A stretch of DNA of 15,607 nucleotides. Source: 2-01-FULL-51-21 sp964348955 (lineage in GTDB: Bacteria > Patescibacteriota > Minisyncoccia > Phycocordibacterales > 2-01-FULL-51-21). A model generated the notes under the pieces. That model made no database searches, was not told the DNA's origin, and saw only the letters and a list, made by a program, of their open reading frames with translations. Position 1 is the stretch's first letter; every line of letters begins with the position of its first letter. The position numbers were made by a program, and so were the translations under genes. Below, in pieces: positions 5,858-10,868 of this stretch. The stretch is from assembly GCA_964348955.1 (NCBI GenBank), contig CAYGEN010000018.1, forward strand, positions 1 to 15,607, in the 5' to 3' direction.

Positions 5858-6712
5858 TTATGGGTTTATGCACGTAAGCGAGGTCAGTCTCACTGAGTGA
5901 GAGTTGTCAATCTGCCAAGCGCTGCCGTCAAAATAAGAGCATCGGCCACTTACGCTCTCCTCAAAAAAGCTATCCACGGAAGAATACCCTTCTTCCGAAC
6001 AAAATTGTGCTCTGGACGTACTATCAAAACCGCGGCTGCTGCAGAGTATTTCCTCCGGAGACCCCCTTTTAGGACTGGCGAATACAACACTTTGCGGCAA
6101 TGGAGCGGCGCTCGCTTGTTGCCAATTGAGCAGGTTCTCGTGCACGGTAAAGGAACGTTCGGTGTAAAGCGAGCTTGTTTTCCATGTAACGGTTGCCGTG
6201 ACGGATACCTCATTGCCGCCTATTGGACTCACCGCGATGGTGCGCGTAAAGCGAGTTTGCTGGTTGGTACCACTTATTGCTTCGTGGTTGTACCAACCGA
6301 GCGCCGTGTTGTAATTTAGGACACAGTCTTTGGGGGCAAAGCTGTTGCATTTTTTTACGGCGACAGCCGACGGGGAAGTTGTATGGCTTATCTCAATACC
6401 GCAATCGTTGTTGCAGTTGGTAAGCGGGCCGCCGCCACTCGGATTATTGAGCCAGTTTCCCGGCACATTCTCAAGCGCATTCGTATCGCGAACATTGCGC
6501 ACGCCTTCAATCGCCTCTTGAGCTAACGCAATCGCGACCACCTGGTCTTTCGCGTAAAGCGCTTGAGTAATAGCACTGCTTGCGGCGGTAAGCGGTCCCG
6601 AGATAGCCAAGAGAAGCGTGGCAATGGCAACCAGTGTTTCAATAAGGGTAAATCCGCCGGTGGTTTTTCTCAAGGCAGAGCGACGAGGGTAATGGTGTTT
6701 GAGAGGAAACAT
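5858..6712 (-). CDS. PilV-like minor pilin with Cys-rich C-terminus
   Basis: A type IV prepilin leader ends at G20, with TTGG|FTLIETLVAIATLLLA and Glu at +5. The N-terminal helix is followed by the conserved stretch ALAQEAIEGVRNVRD, typical of PilV/GspI-type pseudopilins. The protein is 284 residues from the chosen start, longer than a usual PilV (about 150-200). The extra length includes a C-terminal module (about 220-284) with four cysteines (C224, C238, C258, C281) and GRCSYFDGSAW, perhaps a tip or adhesive domain. The ATG at 6712 is chosen because it lies 1 nt after the upstream stop (TAATATG). The frame extends further, but that part is antisense-like and overlaps the PilW-like gene. The cleavage site and operon position make pilus function likely; the tip role is inference. 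Confidence 0.85.
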   Translation of the reverse strand: MFPLKHHYPRRSALRKTTGGFTLIETLVAIATLLLAISGPLTAASSAITQALYAKDQVVAIALAQEAIEGVRNVRDTNALENVPGNWLNNPSGGGPLTNCNNDCGIEISHTTSPSAVAVKKCNSFAPKDCVLNYNTALGWYNHEAISGTNQQTRFTRTIAVSPIGGNEVSVTATVTWKTSSLYTERSFTVHENLLNWQQASAAPLPQSVVFASPKRGSPEEILCSSRGFDSTSRAQFCSEEGYSSVDSFFEESVSGRCSYFDGSAWQIDNSHSVRLTSLTCINP

Positions 6713-6713
6713 A

Positions 6714-7301
6714 TTATGGGTTGACATCAAGAACGCGTTGCGAAACACTTGTCTGTAAATTAAAATCGGACTGTGTTTTTGCGGTACTTCCAAGGTTTGC
6801 GCTACCAAGTATGCGAATAAGCAGAAATGGCTGAATCTTGTCGGTTGGCAATTCGCCGAAGAGGGTGAAGACAGGGACGCCCTTTTCCGCATTTTTAATG
6901 GTCACTTCGGGAGAGGTAATGGTGATTGGCGCAACGCCATTTATGAGACGCTCAATCTGTCCTTCTCCGTTGAGACGGTATTCAACCGTATCGCCGGCGC
7001 TGTTTAGATAGCTAAAAGTGTTGACGCCAGATACTTGGTAATTCGTACCAACTTTTATTTCCCGCGTCATGCTCTCAAGGGCGAAACTCATGTTGTCCAT
7101 CACTGCTTTAGTCGCCTGCGTTTTGCGGTTAATGTCAACGATTGAGAGAAGCGCGCTTACCGCTATAAGCACCACAATGGTGAAAATGGCAACGGACACG
7201 ATAATCTCAACGAGCGTGAAGCCCCCTAGGAAAGGAAGCGCGCGGTTGGCCACCGTCGCTTTCACGTGAGTATTTTTTTTGTGTTTGTGTCTGATGCGCA
7301 T
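6714..7301 (-). CDS. PilW/PulJ-like pseudopilin
   Basis: The 195-residue product has a basic leader of 27 residues ending FLGG|FTLVEIIVSVAIFTIVVLIAV, with Glu at +5. That marks it as a substrate of the prepilin peptidase PilD. Residues 28-55 form the pilin helix, followed by SIVDINRKTQATKAVMDNMSFALESMTREI, a stretch typical of PilW/GspJ-like minor pilins. The C-terminal part is a beta-rich domain (VEYRLNGEGQIERLING). It starts 33 nt after the upstream pseudopilin, with no Shine-Dalgarno, and ends 1 nt before the PilV-like gene. It probably belongs to the minor-pilin complex that primes assembly. Exact subfamily is uncertain. Confidence 0.85.
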   Translation of the reverse strand: MRIRHKHKKNTHVKATVANRALPFLGGFTLVEIIVSVAIFTIVVLIAVSALLSIVDINRKTQATKAVMDNMSFALESMTREIKVGTNYQVSGVNTFSYLNSAGDTVEYRLNGEGQIERLINGVAPITITSPEVTIKNAEKGVPVFTLFGELPTDKIQPFLLIRILGSANLGSTAKTQSDFNLQTSVSQRVLDVNP

Positions 7302-7334
7302 GATGAGAACTTACCAACGCAACTGCAACTGCAA

Positions 7335-7943
7335 CTATTCAACTGAAATCTGTCCGCTCTGGAGCACCCGCACGATTCGCGTCTCCCCTTTCGGCGATTG
7401 AAGAACAATCTCCGCTCCGCCGAGCGGTACGTCCAACTTGCTGCTGTGGTAAATGAGGGCGTCAGGCTGTGGCCGCTTGAAGGCGATATTGAGGGTTCCC
7501 TTTTCACAAGAGTATCCCCCCGCGCCCAAATAGCAAACATCTTTGATGCGAAAACCATTTCCAACCGTAAAATTCTGGACGACGAGGTCACTGGCGGCGT
7601 CATAGGACTTGGAGCCATCTTTATCCGCAAAAAGCGTGTAGGATGTGGCGCCGAAGTCATCCGGTACAGAGATAAAGACGCCATATGCGGCTTCAAAGGT
7701 GCCCTCCGCTTCGCGGGTACCGATGCCGTAGACTTGGGCTTCACGAATGGAAAGCGCAACATCGTAGGCAAGATTGCCTAGTAAAATTCTACCACTGAAA
7801 GTATTGTTATTGGTAAGCAAGACTCCGGTAACAACGACAATAATTGCCGCAACAATCACCATTTCTACCAGCGTAAAGCCGCGCGCGCCGGTCGCGGGTC
7901 TTGCATACTTCACGGCGGATTTGTCAAAAAAACGAAACAGCAT
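7335..7943 (-). CDS. GspH/FimT-like pseudopilin
   Basis: The 202-residue product has a 22-residue basic leader ending GARG|FTLVEMVIVAAIIVVVTG, with Glu at +5, then a soluble domain. The helix is followed by NLAYDVALSIREAQVYGIGTRE, which resembles the GspH/FimT-type segment after the pilin helix. Two cysteines (VCYLGAGGYSC) could form a disulfide. It begins 15 nt after the pilD stop and runs directly into the other minor pilins, so peptidase and substrates are co-transcribed. Role: minor pilin, probably in pilus initiation. Confidence 0.85.
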   Translation of the reverse strand: MLFRFFDKSAVKYARPATGARGFTLVEMVIVAAIIVVVTGVLLTNNNTFSGRILLGNLAYDVALSIREAQVYGIGTREAEGTFEAAYGVFISVPDDFGATSYTLFADKDGSKSYDAASDLVVQNFTVGNGFRIKDVCYLGAGGYSCEKGTLNIAFKRPQPDALIYHSSKLDVPLGGAEIVLQSPKGETRIVRVLQSGQISVE

Positions 7944-7958
7944 GGTGGGTTTTGTGCC

Positions 7959-8753
7959 TCAAAAAAGAGACGGTTGAAAAAAATTGCTGTTGAAAAATAA
8001 CACTATAAGAAGACCGAGAATGAGGAACGGCGCAAAGGGAATCTCACTTTTCATTGTAAGGCGGTTTGTGCCGCGAAACAACCATTTTTGTGCGAGAAGA
8101 AGCGCGATACTCACGGCCGCGCCAATCCAAACGGCAAAAAGTACGGCGGTCGCTCCCTTGGCAAGGCCAAGAAGCCATCCCATCCCGAGCGCGAGTTTGG
8201 CGTCGCCAAGTCCAATCCAGCGACCGCGCGAGACAAGCCAGAGAAACGCAAACGGAAACGCGAGTAGAGGACCTGCCATAAGTGCTTGGAGCGTCGGATA
8301 TGCCAAGCTTTGCGCCGGAAAATCAATGAAAAGCGAGACGAGCGAGAGCGCGCCAAAGAGGTACACGAGCGCATCGGGAATTATTTTATGGCGCAAGTCA
8401 TATATTAAAATAACCGCCAGGAGAGAGAGGAGCGGCAGGAGATATATCTGGTAGGCAAGCGCGAACCCCGTGAGGTAAACGCCGAGAAACAGAAGGGCGG
8501 TTCCCGCTTCAACAAGAGGGTACTGCCACGAAATCTTTGAGCCGCAAGAGCGGCACTTCCCCGCAAGCGCCAGAAAAGAGAAAAGGGGCACGAGGTCAAG
8601 CGCGGTGAGCGACCGCCCGCAAGAAAAACAGGAGGAGCGACCACCGAGCGTGCGGCCCGTATTATAGCGAAGCGCGACGACATTCAGAAAACTGCCGACA
8701 ATCGCGCCAAAAACAAAATATGCAATCCCTGCAAGCCAAGCGGAAAAAAACAT
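7959..8753 (-). CDS. pilD: Type IV prepilin peptidase (A24 family)
   Basis: PilD is a membrane aspartyl protease that removes the leader from prepilins and usually N-methylates the new N-terminus. The 264-residue product contains the N-terminal GSFLNVVALR motif, the cytoplasmic tetracysteine CFSC (42-45) and CRSC (67-70), and both catalytic aspartates: D119 in IYDLRHKIIPD and D184 in GLGDAKL. Seven or so hydrophobic helices cover the rest. The frame is open 27 codons upstream, but that extension is not typical of the family. The chosen ATG has TATACT exactly 7 nt before it, which fits a leaderless message. It heads the operon with four pseudopilins. A transposon now separates it from pilA. 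Confidence 0.95.
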   Translation of the reverse strand: MFFSAWLAGIAYFVFGAIVGSFLNVVALRYNTGRTLGGRSSCFSCGRSLTALDLVPLFSFLALAGKCRSCGSKISWQYPLVEAGTALLFLGVYLTGFALAYQIYLLPLLSLLAVILIYDLRHKIIPDALVYLFGALSLVSLFIDFPAQSLAYPTLQALMAGPLLAFPFAFLWLVSRGRWIGLGDAKLALGMGWLLGLAKGATAVLFAVWIGAAVSIALLLAQKWLFRGTNRLTMKSEIPFAPFLILGLLIVLFFNSNFFQPSLF

Positions 8754-8760
8754 ATTCTTA

Positions 8761-8766
8761 AGTATA
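8761..8766 (-). promoter_or_regulatory. -10 box (TATACT) for pilD operon
   Basis: TATACT lies 7 nt before the chosen pilD ATG on the minus strand, so transcription would begin at the start codon. The same hexamer appears upstream of the pilA leader, the response regulator and tRNA-Asp. No convincing -35 is seen. Confidence 0.5.
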
Positions 8767-8873
8767 CCACCGCCTCGCACTATTGCTTTTGTGTTTTTTC
8801 TAACGGCACGAGATTCGCTTCGGCTCAACACCACCTCATCACATCAGTATTACGTATATTAAACACGCACTCT

Positions 8874-8902
8874 CTTTATCAAACACTCGGTGTTTGATAA
8901 AG
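8874..8902. repeat. REP copy 1 (in transposase leader)
   Basis: Perfect inverted repeat with 12-bp arms TTTATCAAACAC and GTGTTTGATAAA around a TCG loop, extended one pair to C/G. It ends 7 nt before the transposase ATG, overlapping the ribosome-binding region, so the hairpin could limit translation of the transposase. Confidence 0.95.
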
Positions 8903-8909
8903 TTAGGTT

Positions 8910-9575
8910 ATGAGAAAAGTACAAATTTCAGTCGGTGAATACTACCATCTCTATAACCGTGGGATGCAAAAACAACCGATATTTTCAAATGACTCAGACC
9001 GCGCACGACTATTGTTCCTACTACTCTACTTGCAGTCAACAACAACGGTATCGAATGTTGGATACCATGCGCAACACTTTATCAAACACTCGGTGTTTGA
9101 TAAAGTGTCGATGCGATTGTATGAAGATATTTTGAACAACAGGCAGGTTGAACTCGTTGCGTTTTGTTTTATGCCTAATCATTTCCATCTAGTTGTGTAT
9201 GAAAAAGTTGCGGGAGGTATAGCGCGATATATGCAGCGAGTTCAAAACGGCTATACGAAATACTTTAATACCAAGTACAAGAAGGCCGGCCACCTCTTTC
9301 AGGGTCCTTATCAAGCGGTTCATGTTGCAGACGACCGTCAACTACTCCATCTTTCGGCATACCTCCACAGAAATCCCAAAGAGCTTGCAGGGTGGGAGAA
9401 ACGAGAGCACGAATACCCTTGGTCAAGCTACCAGGATTATATCAAGAGTAATCGATGGAATGATTTGTTGAAAACTGATGTAGTATTAGGACAATTCAAA
9501 ACAATAAGGGAATACTCGGAGTTCGTAGACACAAGCCCAGCAAAAGATAATATTTATCAAACACTCGGTGTTTGA
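8910..9575 (+). CDS. REP-associated tyrosine transposase (RAYT, Y1/IS200-like)
   Basis: The 221-residue product is a Y1-type HUH transposase. It has HLYNRGMQKQPIF (13-25), the HUH motif in FMPNHFHLVV (H91, H93), YMQRVQNGYTKYFN with candidate nucleophile Y115 (or Y118), GHLFQGPYQ (127-135) and LHRNPKEL plus YPWSSYQDY (152-177). These are the hallmarks of RAYTs, which cut and rejoin single-stranded REP hairpins. Translation starts at the ATG 7 nt after REP copy 1, with TTAGG just upstream. A possible -10 (TATATT, 8855-8860) precedes the hairpin. Codons 57-65 are a complete REP read in frame, and the last codons and stop are supplied by another REP. It is the only plus-strand gene here. The catalytic residues look intact, so it may be active. 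Confidence 0.93.
   Translation: MRKVQISVGEYYHLYNRGMQKQPIFSNDSDRARLLFLLLYLQSTTTVSNVGYHAQHFIKHSVFDKVSMRLYEDILNNRQVELVAFCFMPNHFHLVVYEKVAGGIARYMQRVQNGYTKYFNTKYKKAGHLFQGPYQAVHVADDRQLLHLSAYLHRNPKELAGWEKREHEYPWSSYQDYIKSNRWNDLLKTDVVLGQFKTIREYSEFVDTSPAKDNIYQTLGV
9074..9108. repeat. REP copy 2 (in frame inside the transposase gene)
   Basis: The same 27-bp palindrome, here with flanks extending the stem to 16 bp. The 27-bp core (9078-9104) coincides exactly with codons 57-65 of the transposase and encodes FIKHSVFDK without disrupting the frame. Confidence 0.95.
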
Positions 9576-9579
9576 TAAA
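9553..9579. repeat. REP copy 3 (forms transposase stop codon)
   Basis: Perfect copy of the 12-3-12 palindrome. It is read in a different frame from copy 2 and encodes the transposase C-terminal YQTLGV and the TGA stop (9573-9575). Confidence 0.95.
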
Positions 9580-9635
9580 CAGGGAGAAGATAGAGCTGAT
9601 GACGAGCAAAACTAAAGAAAGATAAGGAGACAAAG

Positions 9636-9662
9636 TTTATCAAACACTCGGTGTTTGATAGA
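9636..9662. repeat. REP copy 4 (one mismatch)
   Basis: Same palindrome, with one A-to-G change near the end of the right arm (9661). Lies 61 nt after the transposase stop, separated from copy 3 by a purine-rich spacer. Confidence 0.93.
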
Positions 9663-9685
9663 GGGTTTGAGAAGTCGGAGCAGTG

Positions 9686-9712
9686 TTTATCAAACACTCG
9701 GTGTTTGATAAA
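9686..9712. repeat. REP copy 5
   Basis: Perfect 12-3-12 palindrome, 23 nt after copy 4. It is followed by a half copy at 9715-9725, as if repeats are being gained or lost next to one another. Confidence 0.95.
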
Positions 9713-9764
9713 GGGGTGTTTGATATTTGATACATGAGACTAAAGGAAGGGCTAAACCATGCAC

Positions 9765-9802
9765 AAAAACAAAACCCCCGGTGCACCGGGGGTTTTGTTT
9801 TT
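9765..9802 (-). terminator. Strong terminator downstream of pilA (bidirectional)
   Basis: A perfect stem of 17 bp with CCCCCGG/CCGGGGG core and loop TGCA, flanked by A-rich and T-rich arms. It starts 30 nt after the pilA stop. The symmetry means it can also stop plus-strand transcripts from the transposase island, insulating pilA from the insertion. Confidence 0.9.
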
Positions 9803-9832
9803 GAAAACAAGTGTTTCGTTTGCTTTATTGCT

Positions 9833-10315
9833 TTATGGGCAGACTACTACACCTGCACCCAACGGAGCGGCAATTCCCTTTGAGACTCCAGCACTGTCAA
9901 TGCACCAATTAGTTCCCCCCGCTGGCGCTGCAGCAGATAGAGTGGCAGACATCGCATAGGCCGTAGCGTTAACACCGCCCAACGCGCCTGCATTATGCTG
10001 GCAAGAAATAACTGTGCCCGTCGGATAGTTAGCGGTAGCATTTGTATACGTAGACATTTTTGAGGGGACATCAGCGAACATTCCGACACCACAGTCATTA
10101 GTGGCGACACCAGCGGCGGTGTAGTGCCTGTTGTTGTCAAAGTAAATCTCTGCCGAAGCGCGAGCGGAGGAAAGTTGCGCTTTGGTCTTTGCGTCATTTC
10201 CTTTGTCGCGAGCCGTGTTGAGTGAAACCAACACTATCGATGAGAGAATACCGATGATGGCGATAACCACCAAAAGCTCAATAAGCGTAAATCCTTTTTC
10301 TTTGTTTATAAACAT
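9833..10315 (-). CDS. pilA: Major type IV pilin
   Basis: The 160-residue product has a short basic leader, MFINKEKG, with cleavage after G8, then FTLIELLVVIAIIGILSSIV with Glu at +5. This is the classic type IVa pilin N-terminus, forming the helix that packs in the fibre core. A soluble domain follows with four cysteines (C75, C105, C138, C159), two possible disulfides, the last near the C-terminus as in a D-loop. The Ala/Gly/Thr-rich head domain resembles CPR pilins. The gene stands alone between the terminator and a GC-rich intergenic block, consistent with separate high-level expression. No Shine-Dalgarno is visible; a 14-bp palindrome ends 2 nt before the ATG. The gene symbol is by role; it may be one of several pilins. 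Confidence 0.92.
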   Translation of the reverse strand: MFINKEKGFTLIELLVVIAIIGILSSIVLVSLNTARDKGNDAKTKAQLSSARASAEIYFDNNRHYTAAGVATNDCGVGMFADVPSKMSTYTNATANYPTGTVISCQHNAGALGGVNATAYAMSATLSAAAPAGGTNWCIDSAGVSKGIAAPLGAGVVVCP

Positions 10316-10317
10316 AT

Positions 10318-10331
10318 ATTGCTATAGCAAT
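10318..10331. promoter_or_regulatory. 14-bp palindrome at the pilA start
   Basis: ATTGCTATAGCAAT is a perfect palindrome, 2 nt upstream of the pilA ATG. It could be a repressor operator, a small translational hairpin, or contain a -10-like TATAGC for a near-leaderless transcript. Its position favours a regulatory role. Confidence 0.4.
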
Positions 10332-10335
10332 TTGA

Positions 10336-10380
10336 TTAATCGACCTCTAAAAATGGTGAACCCGTAAATGGATACGCCAT
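10336..10380 (-). CDS. Possible 14-codon leader peptide upstream of pilA
   Basis: An ATG lies 6 nt after TATACT, the spacing seen before ligA and pilD, and opens a 14-codon frame (MAYPFTGSPFLEVD) ending in TAA 20 nt before the pilA ATG. It may be a leaderless upstream ORF controlling pilA, or simply part of a pilA 5' leader of about 65 nt. Only conservation could decide. Confidence 0.25.
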   Translation of the reverse strand: MAYPFTGSPFLEVD

Positions 10381-10386
10381 TCACAC

Positions 10387-10392
10387 AGTATA
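10387..10392 (-). promoter_or_regulatory. -10 box (TATACT) for pilA transcript
   Basis: TATACT on the minus strand, 71 nt upstream of the pilA ATG. It contains the palindrome GTATAC, so a plus-strand -10 (TATACA, 10389-10394) overlaps it and could fire toward the GC-rich block. No good -35 is seen on either strand. Confidence 0.45.
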
Positions 10393-10540
10393 CACAAAAC
10401 AAGGGGGCTCAAAATCAAGGGTGTGGATAAAAAACCGCTCGCCTAGCTTCCCCTCGGAAACCAGAGCCCCCGCGCCGGCGCGCGCGGCTCTTGCCTCTCG
10501 TCGCCCGGTTCTGCCGCCGCGCGTGCTCGCGCAAAAAGAG

Positions 10541-10570
10541 TGGCAGACACTGGCAGACACTGGCAGACAC
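10541..10570. repeat. 3 x 10-bp tandem repeat
   Basis: TGGCAGACAC occurs three times head to tail without a mismatch. The unit is not a multiple of three, which argues against a protein repeat. Perfect identity suggests recent slippage. Confidence 0.95.
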
Positions 10571-10767
10571 TTGAGCTGTGGGCGACTCCGAGAGCTTTCC
10601 TCGAGGAACTTGGCTCGCTTAGGTGAGAGGAAGGCGCGCGCAGAGCTACGTGTGGCTGTGCGAGTTTCCCGAAAGTAAGCAGGCTCGCTTAGGTGGGTGG
10701 AAGAGGCGGGCACCCTGCTGTGCGTCCATGCGCAATGTTTTGCAAACCGAAAGTCCTCGCTTAGGTG
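10556..10767. repeat. Three diverged ~70-nt units ending in CTCGCTTAGGTG
   Basis: The 12-mer CTCGCTTAGGTG (reverse strand CACCTAAGCGAG) occurs exactly at 10614-10625, 10684-10695 and 10756-10767, spaced 70 and 72 nt. Upstream of each copy I also see a CTGTGnGCG or CTGTGCG block and a Pu-rich CCGARAG block, so whole units appear related. The 70-nt step breaks any reading frame, which points to conservation at the nucleic-acid level. The first unit as delimited overlaps the end of the 10-bp tandem repeat. Confidence 0.7.
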
Positions 10768-10868
10768 GAAAGGATGCCGTGCGCCTGCCCGAGGTTTTTT
10801 CGGAAGGTCAGAAGGCCGGGCGCGCTCTTGCAAAAGGAGCACCAGACGCAAGGCCTCGCATCACATTC

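Larger units (their letters stand above)
8874..9725 (+). mobile_element. RAYT-REP element (REP-associated transposase island)
   Basis: This island consists of a plus-strand Y1 transposase and five near-identical 27-bp palindromes plus a sixth half copy (GGTGTTTGATA at 9715-9725). It interrupts the minus-strand pilus cluster between pilD and pilA. The transposase gene is visibly less GC-rich than its neighbours. The palindromes lie at 8875, 9078, 9553, 9636 and 9686, so the element is bracketed and pierced by its own repeats. Exact ends are unknown; the coordinates run from the first REP to the half copy. No flanking target duplication is evident, as expected for IS200/RAYT-type single-strand transposition. 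Confidence 0.8.
10436..10868. other. GC-rich intergenic block, possible structured RNA
   Basis: This stretch between pilC and pilA is strongly GC-rich. Frames are open on both strands, but they give Arg/Ser/Ala-rich translations without recognisable domains, which is the usual result of GC-rich non-coding DNA. It contains a CGCGCCGGCGCG palindrome within a larger AGAGCC/GGCTCT hairpin (about 10463-10491), a 3 x 10 bp tandem repeat and three ~70-nt units. Local hairpins are frequent (TTCCTCGAGGAA at 10598-10609). I looked for RNase P RNA, tmRNA and SRP RNA signatures and found none. A structured ncRNA on either strand, a long pilA or pilC untranslated region, or decayed repeat DNA are all possible. 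Confidence 0.4.

Noticed and set aside
6713..6892. N-terminal extension of the PilV-like gene
   Set aside because: Would overlap the PilW-like gene by 180 nt and give an implausibly long prepilin leader; the ATG at 6712 directly follows the upstream stop.
8754..8834. N-terminal extension of pilD
   Set aside because: The 27 extra residues are charged and unlike PilD; the -10 box TATACT lies inside this segment, 7 nt before the internal ATG.
8874..9725. CRISPR array
   Set aside because: Repeats are full palindromes with very uneven spacing (203, 475, 83 and 50 nt), partly inside a RAYT gene, with no cas genes.
9759..9959. 66-codon plus-strand ORF
   Set aside because: Begins inside the terminator hairpin and continues antisense to pilA.
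10381..10851. 156-codon minus-strand ORF over the GC-rich block
   Set aside because: Arg/Ser-rich composition without domains; three of the related nucleotide units fall in different frames; several overlapping frames are open on both strands, as expected for GC-rich non-coding DNA.
10436..10868. RNase P RNA, tmRNA or SRP RNA
   Set aside because: None of the conserved core signatures (such as GAGGAAAGUC, a tRNA-like 3' end, or GGAAGGAAGCA) could be found on either strand.
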